Assembly (NCBI GenBank): GCA_017163975.1
Contig: JAFFSR010000136.1
Coordinates: 11,033,501-11,097,500, forward strand
DNA from: Anastatus disparis
Lineage: Eukaryota; Arthropoda; Insecta; Hymenoptera; Eupelmidae
Length of the DNA: 64,000 bases
Direction: 5' to 3'
In this document: one piece after another, positions 49,001-62,175 of the stretch
Layout: every line of letters begins with the position of its first letter
How positions within the stretch are numbered: position 1 is the stretch's first letter
The notes under the pieces: generated by a model
What the model saw: the letters and a program-made list of their open reading frames with translations, nothing else
The model's database searches: none
What the model was told of the DNA's origin: nothing
Program-made: the position numbers and the translations under genes

Positions 49001-52000
49001 TAATGCATTATCATGTCCATCAATCAATAAATCATCTTCTAAATTAGTATAAATTGTCTTTGGAGTTATAGAATTCTGTAATTTAAATGATGTATGTGAT
49101 TCTGGAATCCTATCAATAGAAATTTGATCATTACAGTAATCTTCTTTTTCTGTTATTTCAATATACCTTTCTGGTGAAAGATTTTTGGGGGTAATAGCTT
49201 CAGAAATATTTTGGTCATCATCATTCATTTTTTCTAATTTTATGTCAATATCTTTATTTGTTAATCTTTTTAGTGGAGTCAAAGCTTTAGATATTTTGTT
49301 GTAATCATCATTACTAATTTCTAAAGTTCTATTATTGCTTGTTGTTGATGACCTACGTGGTGGAGTTACTGCATTATGAATATTTTGAACTATTGATTTA
49401 TCATCTTGATTTTCTTCAGTTTCAACATTTTCCTGATATAATGAAATTGTAGATTTATCATCTTCAAATTCTGTTGGAATAAGAGTTTGAGATCTACTCA
49501 AATTTGAAATCGTTTTTTGTGAACTTGAGTTCACAAAATATAAATTTCCTGTTTTATCAAATTTATCTCTATTCTGATAGATTTCCATGTTTTGAATGAT
49601 AGTGTTACTGCTATTGCTAATATTATCATCTTCATTTTCATTAATTACATCAACTAATATATTTAAATTTGTACTATTTTCTTGTCTTTCTTTATCATTA
49701 GTTATTTGAGTTGGACATGAATATATTTTTTCCGTTTCTTCATCTTCTGATTCAAATAAATTCGGCGATGCTGTACTTTGTCTAGTGTTATAAACTTTTG
49801 ATGACATACGAGAATTATTTTTTTTTATAATTGATTTATTTATCAATGGTGTTGGATCTGAAGTACATTTAGTTAAGTAGTTGTGAGTTTGTATAGGCTG
49901 GAATAAAACATAACAATAATTTCAAACTAATACTAATAATTAAATAAATAAATATATGTATGTTTTTAAAAATGTCATTACCTGTACATCAAAAAAGGTA
50001 TCTTCTTTATTTAAATTTTGGAAATCGTTTAACTGTAAAGTTGAATTATTCACTAAAACCTGATTATTATTATTTGCATTACTTTGACAACTTTCTTTGC
50101 ACATTGTATCATTAATATTTTTGGATTCTTTAGGCTTCAAAACTTCATTTTGTTTAATTCTCAAATAAGTAAATAATTCCTTTACACGATATACTCTTGC
50201 AAAGTTTTTAACTTCAGATAATAAGTCTTGATGTTTAAAAACATCAGTATTTTTACTAATCATACCACAATAAATAAATTCCAAAAATGCTAAAGCTGAA
50301 AGTTGATGTTTCTCAAGCCAAGAAATTTTTTGTTTTATTTGAGGATGACTTTCAGTGTCATTTAATCCTATATCAACTAAGATATTTGGACATTGAACAT
50401 GAAACACTAATTTATGAGCATAAATATGTTTATTATCTTTTACAAAGATTATAACATCACTTGCTGCACTGTCATTAAGTGCTTCTCCCCAACATGAAAC
50501 TAAATTTCTCATGAAATCAAGCTCACAATTTGTACTTTCTGATTTGCTAGTATTTATAATATCAAAATTATTTTGATCTTTATCGTGATTCATTATGATA
50601 TCGATATCTATCGGATCATACTCTATTGAACAATTCATTAAATTATTTTGTTCATTATCATTATTACTTTCACAAAATGAAAGATCAGAATTCTATTAAA
50701 AAATATAAAAGGTTAGTTACATTTTTTTTATTTGATAAACAAATTTTTATACTATACTAAAAACTTACATTTGAATCAGTTTGTTGCAAATTTTTATTTA
50801 ATTTAAGAAAATGTGATTTTAATTCTTTGACATAAAAATCGTAATTTTTTCTTAATCTACTTCTGTCCCACAATCCATTTTTCTAAAAATCATTTTAAAA
50901 ATGCTTATTAAGAAATATTTTTGAATCCTAACCTTAAAACTTTTATTAACAGATTTAAAAAAAAAAGAAAAAAATATTATTTATTTCAAATTTTTTTATT
51001 AAAACTTACCGCTTGATGAATTTCTTTTAGAATTCTACTTCTAAGAATTTTCGGTGAATTTTTTTGAAGAACATTACAGTTTTCTTTTTGTACTTGAGTA
51101 AGAGCATCATCACCTGTTAGAATGCAAGCAATTCTCTCTGTCAACACGCGATCCTTATCTTCTTTAGATCGCGTTTGTAAAATTGTTGGACCAAGTAATT
51201 TTCCTAATGATGAAATCAAACAATTTTTATTTGATCCGAGAAATATTACTACGAGAAATATTAATTATCATTTTATTTCTAATAATACAATAAATTAATA
51301 AAATTACTTTTTTTGGTTTTGTTGGAAGGCACTTCACTCACTGGTTTATTTGTTGTAAAACCAAAACTTTGTAATGTACTTTTACGGTCTTCATCATTCA
51401 TTTCTTTAATACATTCTGAAGGAATACCTGCTAATAAAGCAGCTTGTTCTAATTCAACTATTCGTTCTGCTTCATACAAAGATTCTGACATTGCCAGCAC
51501 AAGTTGAAGTTGTGGATCATCTCCAGTACTCTAATAAGTAATATTTTTTTATAAAAAAAATTTTTTTTTGTAGAAACATTAATGAATGTTTTTGAATTTA
51601 TAATAAAACTTTAATAAAATTATTTTTTTGCTTAGAAAACACAGAAAATTTAAGAATTTGTAAAATATATTGAAATTTACATTTATGGCACCGAGTTAAA
51701 TTATTTTTTTCTATATTTTTTATAACACAACAACACTTTCTATAATTATTTTGCTTATGTAAATCTTTTCTATAAATCAATACATGACTTTACTCCTATA
51801 AATATAATTCATTAATGTTTATTTCTAAAGAATTTAATAAATTTTTTGATTGAAACAAATTGGAACCTACATAGTTTTTACTACGAAAAGCTTTTTTTCG
51901 TTCTGGTAAAACAGGTGCAGCTAATAATCCCAATGCCTTTCTTTCTTCTGCTTGGCGATCTTGCAATTGCTTTGCACTAAGTAACTGTCTTACAGAGACT

Positions 52001-52776
52001 TTATTTTTCGCTGCACAAGTTTTCATATGATTAGTACAAGATGTGTCATCTTTAAATGGTTTTAAACATAATGGACATGGAACTGATTCTTTGATATCAT
52101 TTAGATTAGAAGTTTGTGGTTTAAAAAAAGAAGATTCTATTGATGGTTGATTTATAGTAGAAATACTTTTTCTTGATTTAGTGTTAGACTTGCTCTTAGA
52201 TTTTATGATTTTTTTCTTTACTTTTTCTGCATCAATTTTAAATTTGTTTAAAATAACTTTATGAGATTTTTCTTCTTTCGGTGATTTAAAATCTGCCAAA
52301 CTATCATCTTCAATATTTGAGGAAGATGATGCACTTTTTTTGTATGGCGAATCATCATTATTGCTATTTTCTTGAATATTAGTAGTACATTGAGTAGAGC
52401 ATTTTAAATTTAAACTAGGAGTTTGTGAACTAAAATAAAAATGAGCACGTTTTTAAAGCATTATAGTAAATATTTACAGTAATTATTAACAGCACCAAAC
52501 AAAGTTCATATAAATATCCATTATAAGCATACTACTTCAGTTTGTTAGGTATGAATGTGCAGGATAGAGAAAAGTGAAAGGAAAAAAGAAATTTAAGACA
52601 AAAGCCATTAAAATATACTAAAACTTTTAATACATTATTACATTGTTTATTTCAACAAATACTTATAAAACATAAGAAGTCAGATAAACTTGGCATCCAT
52701 ACCTGTCACTATTGTTCCGTTTTAAACGTAATTTGCTTTGGGTGTTAGCTATAGTTTTCTTATTTTCATTATTCAT
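46083..52776 (-). CDS. Slx4: SLX4 (MUS312/BTBD12) structure-specific nuclease scaffold
   Basis: SLX4 is the nuclear scaffold that joins SLX1, XPF-ERCC1 and MUS81 nucleases for Holliday-junction and crosslink repair. Exons in transcript order are 52776-52703, 52429-51871, 51530-51308, 51248-51010, 50882-50769, 50692-49982, 49897-46835, 46768-46524, 46442-46214 and 46139-46083, giving 1837 residues in one frame. Domains: one UBZ4 zinc finger at residues 143-163 (CPLC, then H and C); a BTB domain at about 470-590 (DVIIFVKDNKHIYAHKLVF); a disordered acidic, Ser/Asn-rich region of about 1000 residues in one 3-kb exon; a SAP-like motif (TPELH KELSKFGLKPQSR) across the exon 7-8 junction; and the SLX1-binding C-terminal domain, ending DFLDEQ then CITF. 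The exon 2 donor (GTAGGT) is the weakest junction. Its start codon overlaps the stop codon of the upstream small ORF. Confidence 0.88.
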
Positions 52777-53167
52777 TATTCACCGAGTTCACCTATGCCT
52801 GGAATTTTATCATACTTATTCTGTCTTCTCCGAATAGCGTCTTGGATCAGTGGATCATTAACAAATGCTCTTAATTCCTGTTCTTGTTGATACTGTTCAG
52901 TTTGCTTTCGATTTCTTTCTATCTTATACTTCATCCATGGAGTGTATCTGTAATATTTTGTGAAAAAGAGTTTATTTGGCAAATGTATTTCATTTATAAA
53001 ACCAAGTTTAAATATTTATAAAAGAATAAATATTACGATAATAATATTATTGTAGTAGCAGTGATTGCTACACCCCAGAAACTAAATATAAAAGATAATT
53101 TGTTTGAAGGAGTATTTCTCAAATATTCGGCCTTTCTTTTTTTTATATCTTGCCAGTAAGGATACAT
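52776..53167 (-). CDS. Small single-pass membrane protein, first ORF of a likely dicistronic mRNA
   Basis: Exons 53167-53037 and 52947-52776 join in phase to give 100 residues. Residues 1-24 are basic (MYPYWQDIKKRKAEYL). Residues about 26-44 form one hydrophobic span (SFIFSFWGVAITATTIILLS). The rest is charged and helical (QEQELRAFVNDPLIQDAIRR), ending GIGELGE. Size and shape resemble small inner-mitochondrial-membrane assembly factors, but I do not recognise the family. Its TAA stop shares a base with the SLX4 ATG, and both lie in one uninterrupted exon, 52947-52703. There is no room for a separate SLX4 promoter unless it lies within this gene. Confidence 0.7.
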
Positions 53168-54127
53168 GTCAATTTAGGTTTGTTTAAATATTATCCACCA
53201 AAATTTTCATTTCGCAATAAAAACACACTTTAAGTTTATAACCTTTTTTTTCCACCACTATTTTACACTGCAGCCGCTCCAACAAAATACACGCTGTGTC
53301 TTGTAAACGTTGCCGTTTAATTTAGTCACATGATCACAACACGTTATTGCATATCTAGATATATGTAAAAACACAATAATGTATTTTAACCACGTGACTA
53401 ACCTATGCTGACAGCACTTACACATTATATAAAGCCACAGCCACAGCTTAGCGTTTATTTTTCATACAGTGCTTACATCTAAACAGATGTTTTATTATTT
53501 GCGCGGGAAGGAGACATATCATCAGACTGTAACGAGGTAATTGCGCGAATATTTAAAAATATTAAATAAAGATAATTTTAAAAAAATTTGTTTTTATGAA
53601 AATATTTTATTTTTAATTTTCATAAACATGCGTCTATGTACATAAAATGCTTTGTCAACTTGCAAATTACAAAGTTTTGTAGGATATCCCTTTAATTTTT
53701 TCTTCTCCTAACACAAGCGCGTACTCAATATTACATTATAAACCAACTATTAACGTTCTATAATATCATTCCTATTTACATTAATAAAAACTTATTAATA
53801 TTCATTAATAAAATCTAATTATACTTAGATGGAAATTCCAAATTCATTTAGCTTATTTTATGACTACAGCTGCATCGTAAAAATCGTCGAAGTTATTAGC
53901 TACAATAGTAGTTAAAATTTCAACGTGTATAAATACATTTAATAAAAAATAAAATTTTCAAAATAAAAAATATTTTAAAATACAATTAATTGTTTTTAAA
54001 TAATAATATCGCATTAAAACTATAAAAAGATTATGAATTTTCTATAACAGATAAAATGATTGCAAGCATTATCGTATTCTAATAAGGAACAATTTAACTT
54101 AACATTAATTTTGGATTTTATGCTTTT
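53168..54127. other. Intergenic region: promoter of the small ORF/SLX4 unit and 3' UTR of anillin
   Basis: Two E-box-like sites, TCACATGAT near 53325 and CCACGTGAC near 53390, lie just upstream of the small ORF. From about 53560 to 54127 the sequence is AT-rich and is the likely anillin 3' UTR. No further exon was seen. Confidence 0.4.
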
Positions 54128-57100
54128 TCATGACAAGGAGATTCCACTTGTTGTAAAAGAACTATCATCTTCTGAGCTAATAATATTCCATTGACGTAAG
54201 GAAGAGATCACATGATTGAGTTTTGATTGCCATTCCGTTAAATCTTGATTGGTATCACAGGATAACAAATTCCTAAAAATTAAAATTTCATTATATTATT
54301 ATTGAGCCTCGAACATTTTTTAAATTATTGAATTTTATCAAGCAAGCTTACCTCACTATCGTAATGGAAGATCTACATTGAATAATCATACTGTCTTTGT
54401 CTGTACTTTTGCGTTTTCTGGATGTCTCAACGAGTAAAGTTCTTGGTTTAGCGCACAAGCTTCTGTCAACAAGACTAATTCGTCGGGATACGCAATTAAG
54501 TAAGTCAATTGTATAAAGCGGCTTTTTATTTTTATTCGCTGATTCTGGCTCACTAGGATAATTCCAAAACATAAGCTTATGATTTTCGAGAACGCACCAG
54601 AGACGATTCCAAGCAGCAAAACCACCTGCCTCACCGCCGTGTGTTAAAAAGCCAGCATGTGATACTGATAATTGAAGATTACATTTGAGACACATGTCTA
54701 TTGTACCGTGAAGCACCGAGTTTTGTGATACCTAAAATTAATTTGATTTTTAGAGAAAATTAAAAAAATTTATGAAATATAAAATGATTACAAGAAAAAC
54801 TTTTACCCCTGTTAAAGGCCATGGTGATTTAAGATTTAAATCACTTAGCATGAGATCAACACTGCCGCACATGTCAAAGGCTGATTTCTTGATATCCAAG
54901 TACCTAATTTCACATTGTTTGGGTGAAACCATGGGTCTTTTTTCTGATTTATTTAGTAATCTTTGTGGCGATGGACAAATTATCGAGTCCCTTTCATTTT
55001 CATCTTTTCGTATATGATACTTATCCTCGTGAGTGAATTCCAACATTTGTAATTTTAAACCATAAACACTAACTGATAATCTAAAATCTGGCGTTAAGCC
55101 TGGTATAGATAATTCCTCGGAAAAGTACAATCGCGTACCAGTTGTGGGACATTGAACAACTTTAGTTGCATGGACAACAGGACCTTCGCTGACAACAATG
55201 AATAACCATTCGATAATATTATCATTGATATATTCACGTCTAATAATATCGTCCCGTAATCTCAAACTCATTTCTGACAATATAACTTCACCTCTCTCAC
55301 AGTAAAGACTACTATCGGCTCGTTGACTATGCAATCGATTTATTTCATCCTCGGCTGCTTTCCAACGTAAATTTGCAAGAATAAGCGCGCGTTCGGATTC
55401 AACTCTTTCGGTGCTAGCCATGAATTCGCGCATTGATTGGCATACTTCCAAAGCTTTACTTGCTTGGGCAATGAGTGTTTGTTGAGTTTTCAAAATACCC
55501 AAAAGTTCCTTAACGCTATCGGCTACATTTGGATTTATGCTAATTGCTAAGTTTGCCTCGAAAGAAGATTGTTCATTATCGTTCTCCATTCTGGATTTAT
55601 CGCTTCCTCGGAATTTCTAATTTAAAAAGAATCGTTAGTACGAATTTATCCTATAATTTGGTTGATATATTACTTATTTTTTTTACATACCCTTTTTATA
55701 CGTTTCGTCAATGTCTTATAAGCTGAAAGAGTTCTATTCAACGTGTTAGAACGCTTTGGTGTTTCAGGCACTGATTGCCTATTGATTTTTGAAATTTTGT
55801 TTTTGGGAATCGGAGTACTTTCTTCTGATATAAATTCACTAGCATTCACGTTCGTTCTATCATACATTTCCGAAGCTGCGTACGTAACTGAAGTGTTGTA
55901 CTGCTCATCTCCAAGAGCCAATTCCAAAAAGTTTTCCACCTGTTAGAAAAAATCAATTTCATTGATATTTGGAATTTTTTCTTTCAAAAATTTATAAATT
56001 CTAATATTTGACTAATATACCAAATTTATTTTAACATTTGATTTTTATTAATTTAAAAATATTTATTTTAAAATAATGTAAATGTAAAAATAAAAATATG
56101 AAATTTCACCTCGTAAGGTAGATGCTCCATATTATTACGTTGCATATTTGTGTTCACCTGTTGCTTATATTGTCCCTGTTGCTGATGATTGGATATGATA
56201 GAATGATTTTGATAATGTTGCTCGTTATTTTCTACTGTATCGTCAGTAAGAGGAGTCGCTGGCGTATTTGGTAAAGTAAGAGTTGATATTGTTGTTCCAA
56301 TTTGTGAATCTGGCGAAATTGGGTCTCCTCCGCTACTAAAGATTTTTCTTGTTGATTCAAGATTTGGCTTCTGTCTTGGTACGTGTAAATTATTAACATG
56401 AAAACTTGTGTTATTTTTTAAATATGACACAGCTGAAGAATCATGATAATCTTGTCGATTATTGTAATCGAGATTATTTAATTGAGATGCTGGTATTGTC
56501 ATTGGCGTTGAAAAGGTTTCATTATTAATAATATTTCTTTGCTTTTGTGATTCATCAAATGACTCGGTTAAGTTACAATTAATATCAGTATCTAAAATGC
56601 ATAAAAAGAAGTAAATTTTACATTATAAAGACAATGAATCAAAATAGTACAGTATTTAATAAAGTATATAATTTGCTTTAAATACAAACAATAAATAAAA
56701 CAGAAAATAAAAAAATTTTTCAAATCTGAAAATAAAAGAGATTTCTTTTATTATTTTTATCGAAAGTTAAAGAAAAATTACTTTTTTTTTCTTCTTGAAT
56801 TCAACAAAGAAATAAAAACTATTCTTGTCCCATTTTTAAATCATAATATCATCAATTATCAGTAAATTTTTCATAATCTTTCCAAATGAATTTTTATTAA
56901 ACGTTTTATTAAAATCTTTATATTTCTACTAGTAAACTTTTGATAATAATGAAAATTAAAATAAACATTGATCCAGTATTTTATAAATATATTACAAAGC
57001 GAGTACTCACCAGAAATCTCAGTATTATTTTCCACTTTATTGGTGTGAAAGAGCTTTTTGGGTGTGAAATTGTCGGATGCTCTTCTAAGAGATGACAAGT

Positions 57101-59023
57101 CCGGATAAAGTCTTTTCGGAGTTTCCGAAATCTTGTTCTGTTGTTGTGATTTTGAAATCCCTTCTGAATACTGTTTCTCAACTACTTGAAGGACATCTGA
57201 TTGGAATTGCAATGCATCGATATCTTTGTCTATTTCTCTTATATCCTCAGAGACTAAAGATGTTGTTATAGAGTCATCGAGGGTAGAATCAGCTTGTTGT
57301 AAATTAAAACTCTTGAAGCTTTCTTGTACTAACGTTAGTTCGGATGCACGACGATGATCTGGAGCTACGCTACTTTTACGTTCGACATTCACAATTTCCG
57401 GTTCAAGGACTTCGAGAACTCGAGCACCAAATAAAAGAGCTGATCCTTGACTACGTCGTTCTGGTGCTTTTACATTTCCGTATTTTGCTTCGTCAGTTAG
57501 AAAGTTTGGCCTTGTTAGTTCTAAAAGACAATTTGAAAAATTTTTCATTATTAAAAAAAAAGTTTATGATTTTTTTATATTGTTGGTGTTTTATTGTAAC
57601 TGTTTATTGCTAATGTTTTATCTTAATTTTTGTATAATCTATCCTTTCAGACCCTTTTATGTGCAGTTCTATTAATCTTATCTTTTTGCTGTTTACTTTG
57701 TAGCTTTTGCGATATGAATCATCGTTGATTCATGCATTTTATACTTATTTACAAAAAGAAAGGCAAAAATTTGTAAATTTTGAAAAATCTTAAAATAAGA
57801 CTATAAACCAAATCGTTAAAAACGCAAACAATAATTTTTATTAATTTAAATTTTATTTTTTGTCGATAAAAAAAAATAAGTTAAACGTATTTGTTTACCT
57901 TTGTGCAAACAATTTGAAAATAAATATAAATTTAAGAAATAAAAAAGCATAAAGCATAATTTTTATCAACATTAATATATCTCTAAATTTTAATACTGAT
58001 GAAAAAAAAATGTTTTAATATATTGGCTTACCTTTTTGCGACTTGCCTCCAAAGTACTCTCCAAGCGATACTCTCGGCTCATTTTCTTGTTCATTCGCGT
58101 TATATGCACTGTCTTTAAATTTTGATTGAACTTGTTTCTTCTGAAGCACATCGACCACCTGTAACGTTTCCTTACGATTCTCTTTAACGCATTGATATTC
58201 AAAATCATCCGAGTTAGTTTCGAAAGAATTTAAATATTTGTCCGTACAGTGCGAACTGTCGAGCTGGTAAGCTGCATAGGTATTGAATGTTTGGCCTTCT
58301 TTGAAACCATAACTTTGCGAATATTTCTCAATAGGTTCTCGTATCTCGTCGTTATTTTGAGGATCACTGATGTTTACTGTCCAGCTGACTACGTAACGAG
58401 GCTTTACTTCTCCATTACTACTATTGTTATCGTTGTTTTGAGGAAATTCCCTCTCAAAGGGATTGCAGAATGACGAATCTGATAAATACAAAAATATTTT
58501 CAGTTGAATTTTTTAAAAATTTAAGTGCAACGATGCAATATTTATAACTATAACATAATATATGATTGCTTATTTTTCTGTAACATGTTCTAGATGTTCT
58601 CCTTTTTTTAAAAATACATTTTTTGCAAAATATTATTTTTAAATATTTATATTTTAAATATGTAAAAATAAATAAGCAATCTTTTTTTATTTTTATTCAA
58701 TTAAAAAATTTAAAATTTCATAAAATACTTTGAAATCTTATTAATTTTAAATAATAAATGAATTTTTAATATTTATTTACTTGTTGAAATAATGGGTTTC
58801 TGTATAGCTTCCATAATGCTCAACTTCCTTCGCAAGGTTTTCGAATAACACTCGAACGATCGATTCAGATCTTTCTTTCGGTCCAACATGCGCTACAAGC
58901 AAAATAATAAATATTACATTTTTATCTATGTTTTTAACTTGAATATTATTCATACTAATTTAAGTATAAATGTACCTTCGCATACTGATTTCCTTTCTCC
59001 GTAATCTCTCCTACTTCATCCAT
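54128..59023 (-). CDS. scra: Anillin (scraps), cytokinesis scaffold
   Basis: Anillin links RhoA, actin, myosin II and septins at the cleavage furrow. Exons in transcript order are 59023-58976, 58892-58781, 58478-58032, 57520-57011, 56591-56110, 55939-55691, 55616-54807, 54731-54352 and 54272-54128, all in phase, giving 1060 residues. The first about 600 residues are polar and probably disordered, with Gln/Asn-rich runs near residues 490-530. The anillin homology region spans roughly residues 617-890, including a coiled segment (TERVESERALILANLRWK) and a C2-like sheet region. A PH domain follows at about 900-1010 (GGFAAWNRLWCVLENHKLMF). The short tail ends DLTEWQSKLNHVISSLRQW. The identity is clear from the C-terminal half. 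The two smallest 5' exons rest on splice sites and frame only, so the exact N-terminus is less sure. Confidence 0.85.
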
Positions 59024-60740
59024 TATGATTTTACAATGTTTTACAACCGATTACTGAAAACAATATATTTTATTCATCTATTAAATGTTTATTTTACGCT
59101 TATTTTTATGCTTTTTTACTGTAACTATAAAAATAGATGAATATAAAATTATTTTTTAACTAATAAGTGAACAAGTTTTTTGTGTTTCACGCTTACTTTT
59201 TCTAATTTTATTTAAAAAAAAAGCGAAAAAAAGTAGCTCCGAAATTTAAATTTTTGACGATACGCTCACGTCGGGTATTATAGGAAGTTTCAACATTTTG
59301 AAGTGTGCGATCGAAACAGCTGCCGAATAAAAACTAAGGGATAAACTAAAATAATGCTTATTTGTCTTTAAAGTAAAAGGTTGAAATAATCGGTAAATGT
59401 CGGGATAAGTCGCAGTTTAATTTAATGCTCCACATTTCAGGTCATAAATCGCTTGGTAAGTGCGACAGCTCAGATGAGCATTGAGGGTAAAAATATTTCT
59501 GAAAAACAAATATTTGAAGATTCCAATATTTACCGCACGTATAAAGTGACCTATGTTGATGTTGATGCTTGTAGCGACGCACAGTAATTGCACTCAATTA
59601 ACGTATTTTTACCTGACACTATATTTTTTCTCTTTACGTCTCCGAGCCTCTACTTTTCCACAAAACGGACAAATTTGTTTCTTTGTAATCCGTTAAATAG
59701 CTTGTTACACAGGTAGTTATATTATTCTATACAATGAGCCTCTTACTTATAAAACCTATTTAAAATATATTATTTTATATATTTCAATAATTATTTTAAT
59801 TTAGAATTTCACAAATATTACACTTTTAACGAAAATTTTTAAATATTCATATTTAATATTTATTTACATTTATATAGTAAAATTATATAAATCAATAAAT
59901 TATAAATGGCTTAAAAGAAAGCCTTTATTTGTGAAGAGACAGGCATAGACTGATGGCTATTTATTTTGACTACCTTGAAGTCATGATAAAATAGATGGTT
60001 TAACTTTGGTTTTATAGTTTCATATAAGTACGATCATCAATATGCATCAGCTTTCTAATAACAATAGAACAGATAAATACTAAGATTTTGGTCATTGTTT
60101 TGATTTGATACGAGATTCTTATCTTTCTGTTTTGCGAAATTTATGATTGTAATTATCTACTAAGATCAAAAATTTTTTTTATAATCTTTTAAAAAATACA
60201 ACAATAATTTTCGTGATTGTATATTTGATTATTATTTAAATGTTTTATTATTATTATTTTAATAAATTTACTAAATTATGTAATTTTTATTTAATTATTT
60301 TTGCTATTTAAAATTTGAATAGCATATATTTTAGCGCTTTGCACACCTACGCCCTCTTCTAGAATTTTTTAAAAGAAAATATATTATAATAATTATATAT
60401 AAATTATATATTTGTAAATTTATATTAAAAATGATTGTATTTTAATTTTTAAAGAAATATAAAAAATTTTGAAATTATGTGAAAAATAATGTAATTATCT
60501 ATACAAGTAGTATTAAATTTCCATCCCAGGTATATAGTTTATACTGCAGCATACTGCTCTATCTACAATATTTTTCATGCTGTGTTTATATTTCATACAA
60601 ATTTGATTTGACGCGCGCCTTGCTGCGCATTTTCCTAGCGGAAAGTTGCTTCTAACCTCAAACGAACAAGGTGTTTTGAAAATTTTGTATTTGTTTATTA
60701 ATTTTTTCTTCATGATAACTAGTTAAAAATATTAAGTACA
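59024..60740. promoter_or_regulatory. Divergent intergenic region between anillin and Seh1
   Basis: About 1.7 kb separates the two start codons. The part 59250-59660 is less AT-rich and probably holds the anillin promoter and leader. About 60590-60690 (GACGCGCGCCTTGCTGCGC) is a CG-rich patch within 150 bp of the Seh1 start and is its most likely promoter. No coding exon was found between them. Confidence 0.4.
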
Positions 60741-62175
60741 ATGTTCGAGGCACATAGTATTAATGCGGAACACAAAGACTTAATTCATGATATTGCCTAC
60801 GATTTTTACGGGCAACGCATGGCCACATGTTCCAGTGATCAATTTGTCAAGGTAAGAAAATACAAAACTTTAAAATCGATTTATAGTCGCAATATTAAAA
60901 AAAATTTTAATGCTTGATTGTATAATAAACATAGGTATGGGATGAAGATGAACATGAAAATTGGCATTTAACTGCTTCTTGGAAAGCACATAGTGGATCT
61001 GTATGGAAAGTTACCTGGGCTCATCCTGAATTTGGACAGGTTCTAGCTACTTGTTCATTTGATCGTACAGCTGCTGTATGGGAAGAAATTGGTATATTTT
61101 TATAATTATTTAATAATTACAATTGCTTTGAAGTTTTTAAGTTGATGTAATAACGTAAAAATTATTTACAGTTGGAGAAGGATCAGGACCTGGTGAAAGA
61201 GGGATGAGACACTGGATTCGTAGAACGAATTTAGTTGATTCGAGAACTTCTGTTACAGATGTAAAATTTGCACCAAAAACGTTAGGGCTCTTATTAGCTA
61301 CTTGCAGTGCAGATGGTGTTATTAGAATATATGAAGCACCTGATGTTATGAATTTAAGTCAATGGACGTTACAACATGAAATTAGCTGTAAACTTCCCTG
61401 TAGTTGTTTAGCATGGAATCCTTCACTTTCAAGGTATTATTATATTATTCAAATCTTTTTTAAAGATTTATTAAATTTGATATTTGTTATTCATAAAAAT
61501 ATTGTGTTCTTAGGCTTCATCCGCCAATGATTGCAGTAGGTAGTGATGATGCTAATACATCAAATGGCGGAAAAGTATTTATTTATGAATATGCTGAAAA
61601 CAGTAGACGTTGGGCAAAGACTGAAACTATATCCAGTGTCACTGACGCAGTACATGACATTTCATTTGCACCAAATTTAGGAAGAAGTTATCATACTTTA
61701 GCCATTGCCACAAAAGATGTTCGAATCATATCTATTAAGCCGCTAATGTAATCTTTTTCTTCATTAATCAGTTGTATTGTAAAATCAAACAAACTAATAT
61801 TAAACTATATATATTTATATTTTCAGAGAGTCTGCAGCAAGTGGTTTAGCAAGATTTGAGATAGCAACAATAGCCCAATTTGATGATCACTATTGTACAG
61901 TCTGGCGAGTTTGTTGGAATATAATGGGAACAATATTGGCAAGCTCTGGAGATGATGGCTGTGTAAGATTGTGGAAAGACAACTATATCAACAACTGGAA
62001 ATGTGTAGCAGTACTGAAAGGTGACGGAACTTCTGTACAAAATCAGAATGCAGATGTAGTTATGTCTACACCTCCTAATTCTAGCCTCAGTGCAGCAAGT
62101 CAACAGCCTGCGTCAACCACAAGGTACTACAAATTGGGTTCCATCAGCCATCCAAATCAAGTACCTTGGCATTAG
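60741..62175 (+). CDS. Seh1: Nucleoporin Seh1, short isoform
   Basis: Seh1 is a WD-repeat protein of the nuclear-pore Y (Nup107-160) complex and of the GATOR2 complex that regulates TORC1. Exons are 60741-60851, 60935-61091, 61172-61433, 61514-61747 and 61827-62175, in phase, giving 370 residues. WD-type blades are recognisable at [80 protein letters not shown] and [20 protein letters not shown]. This reading ends [17 protein letters not shown] by running through a potential donor at 62124. A poly(A) signal AATAAA at 62548-62553 would serve this form. Confidence 0.9.

Noticed and set aside
46233..49052. Plus-strand ORFs opposite SLX4
   Set aside because: They are antisense shadows of the long SLX4 exons with low-complexity Phe/Ser content.
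50639..50692. An apparent frameshift at the start of the SLX4 BTB exon
   Set aside because: Recounting the bases showed that the exon starts at 50692 and is in frame; no shift exists.
51796..51870. Continuation of the SLX4 exon-2 frame to a stop (ending NELYL)
   Set aside because: The downstream exons continue the frame after a donor at 51870-51869, and the domain order requires the splice.
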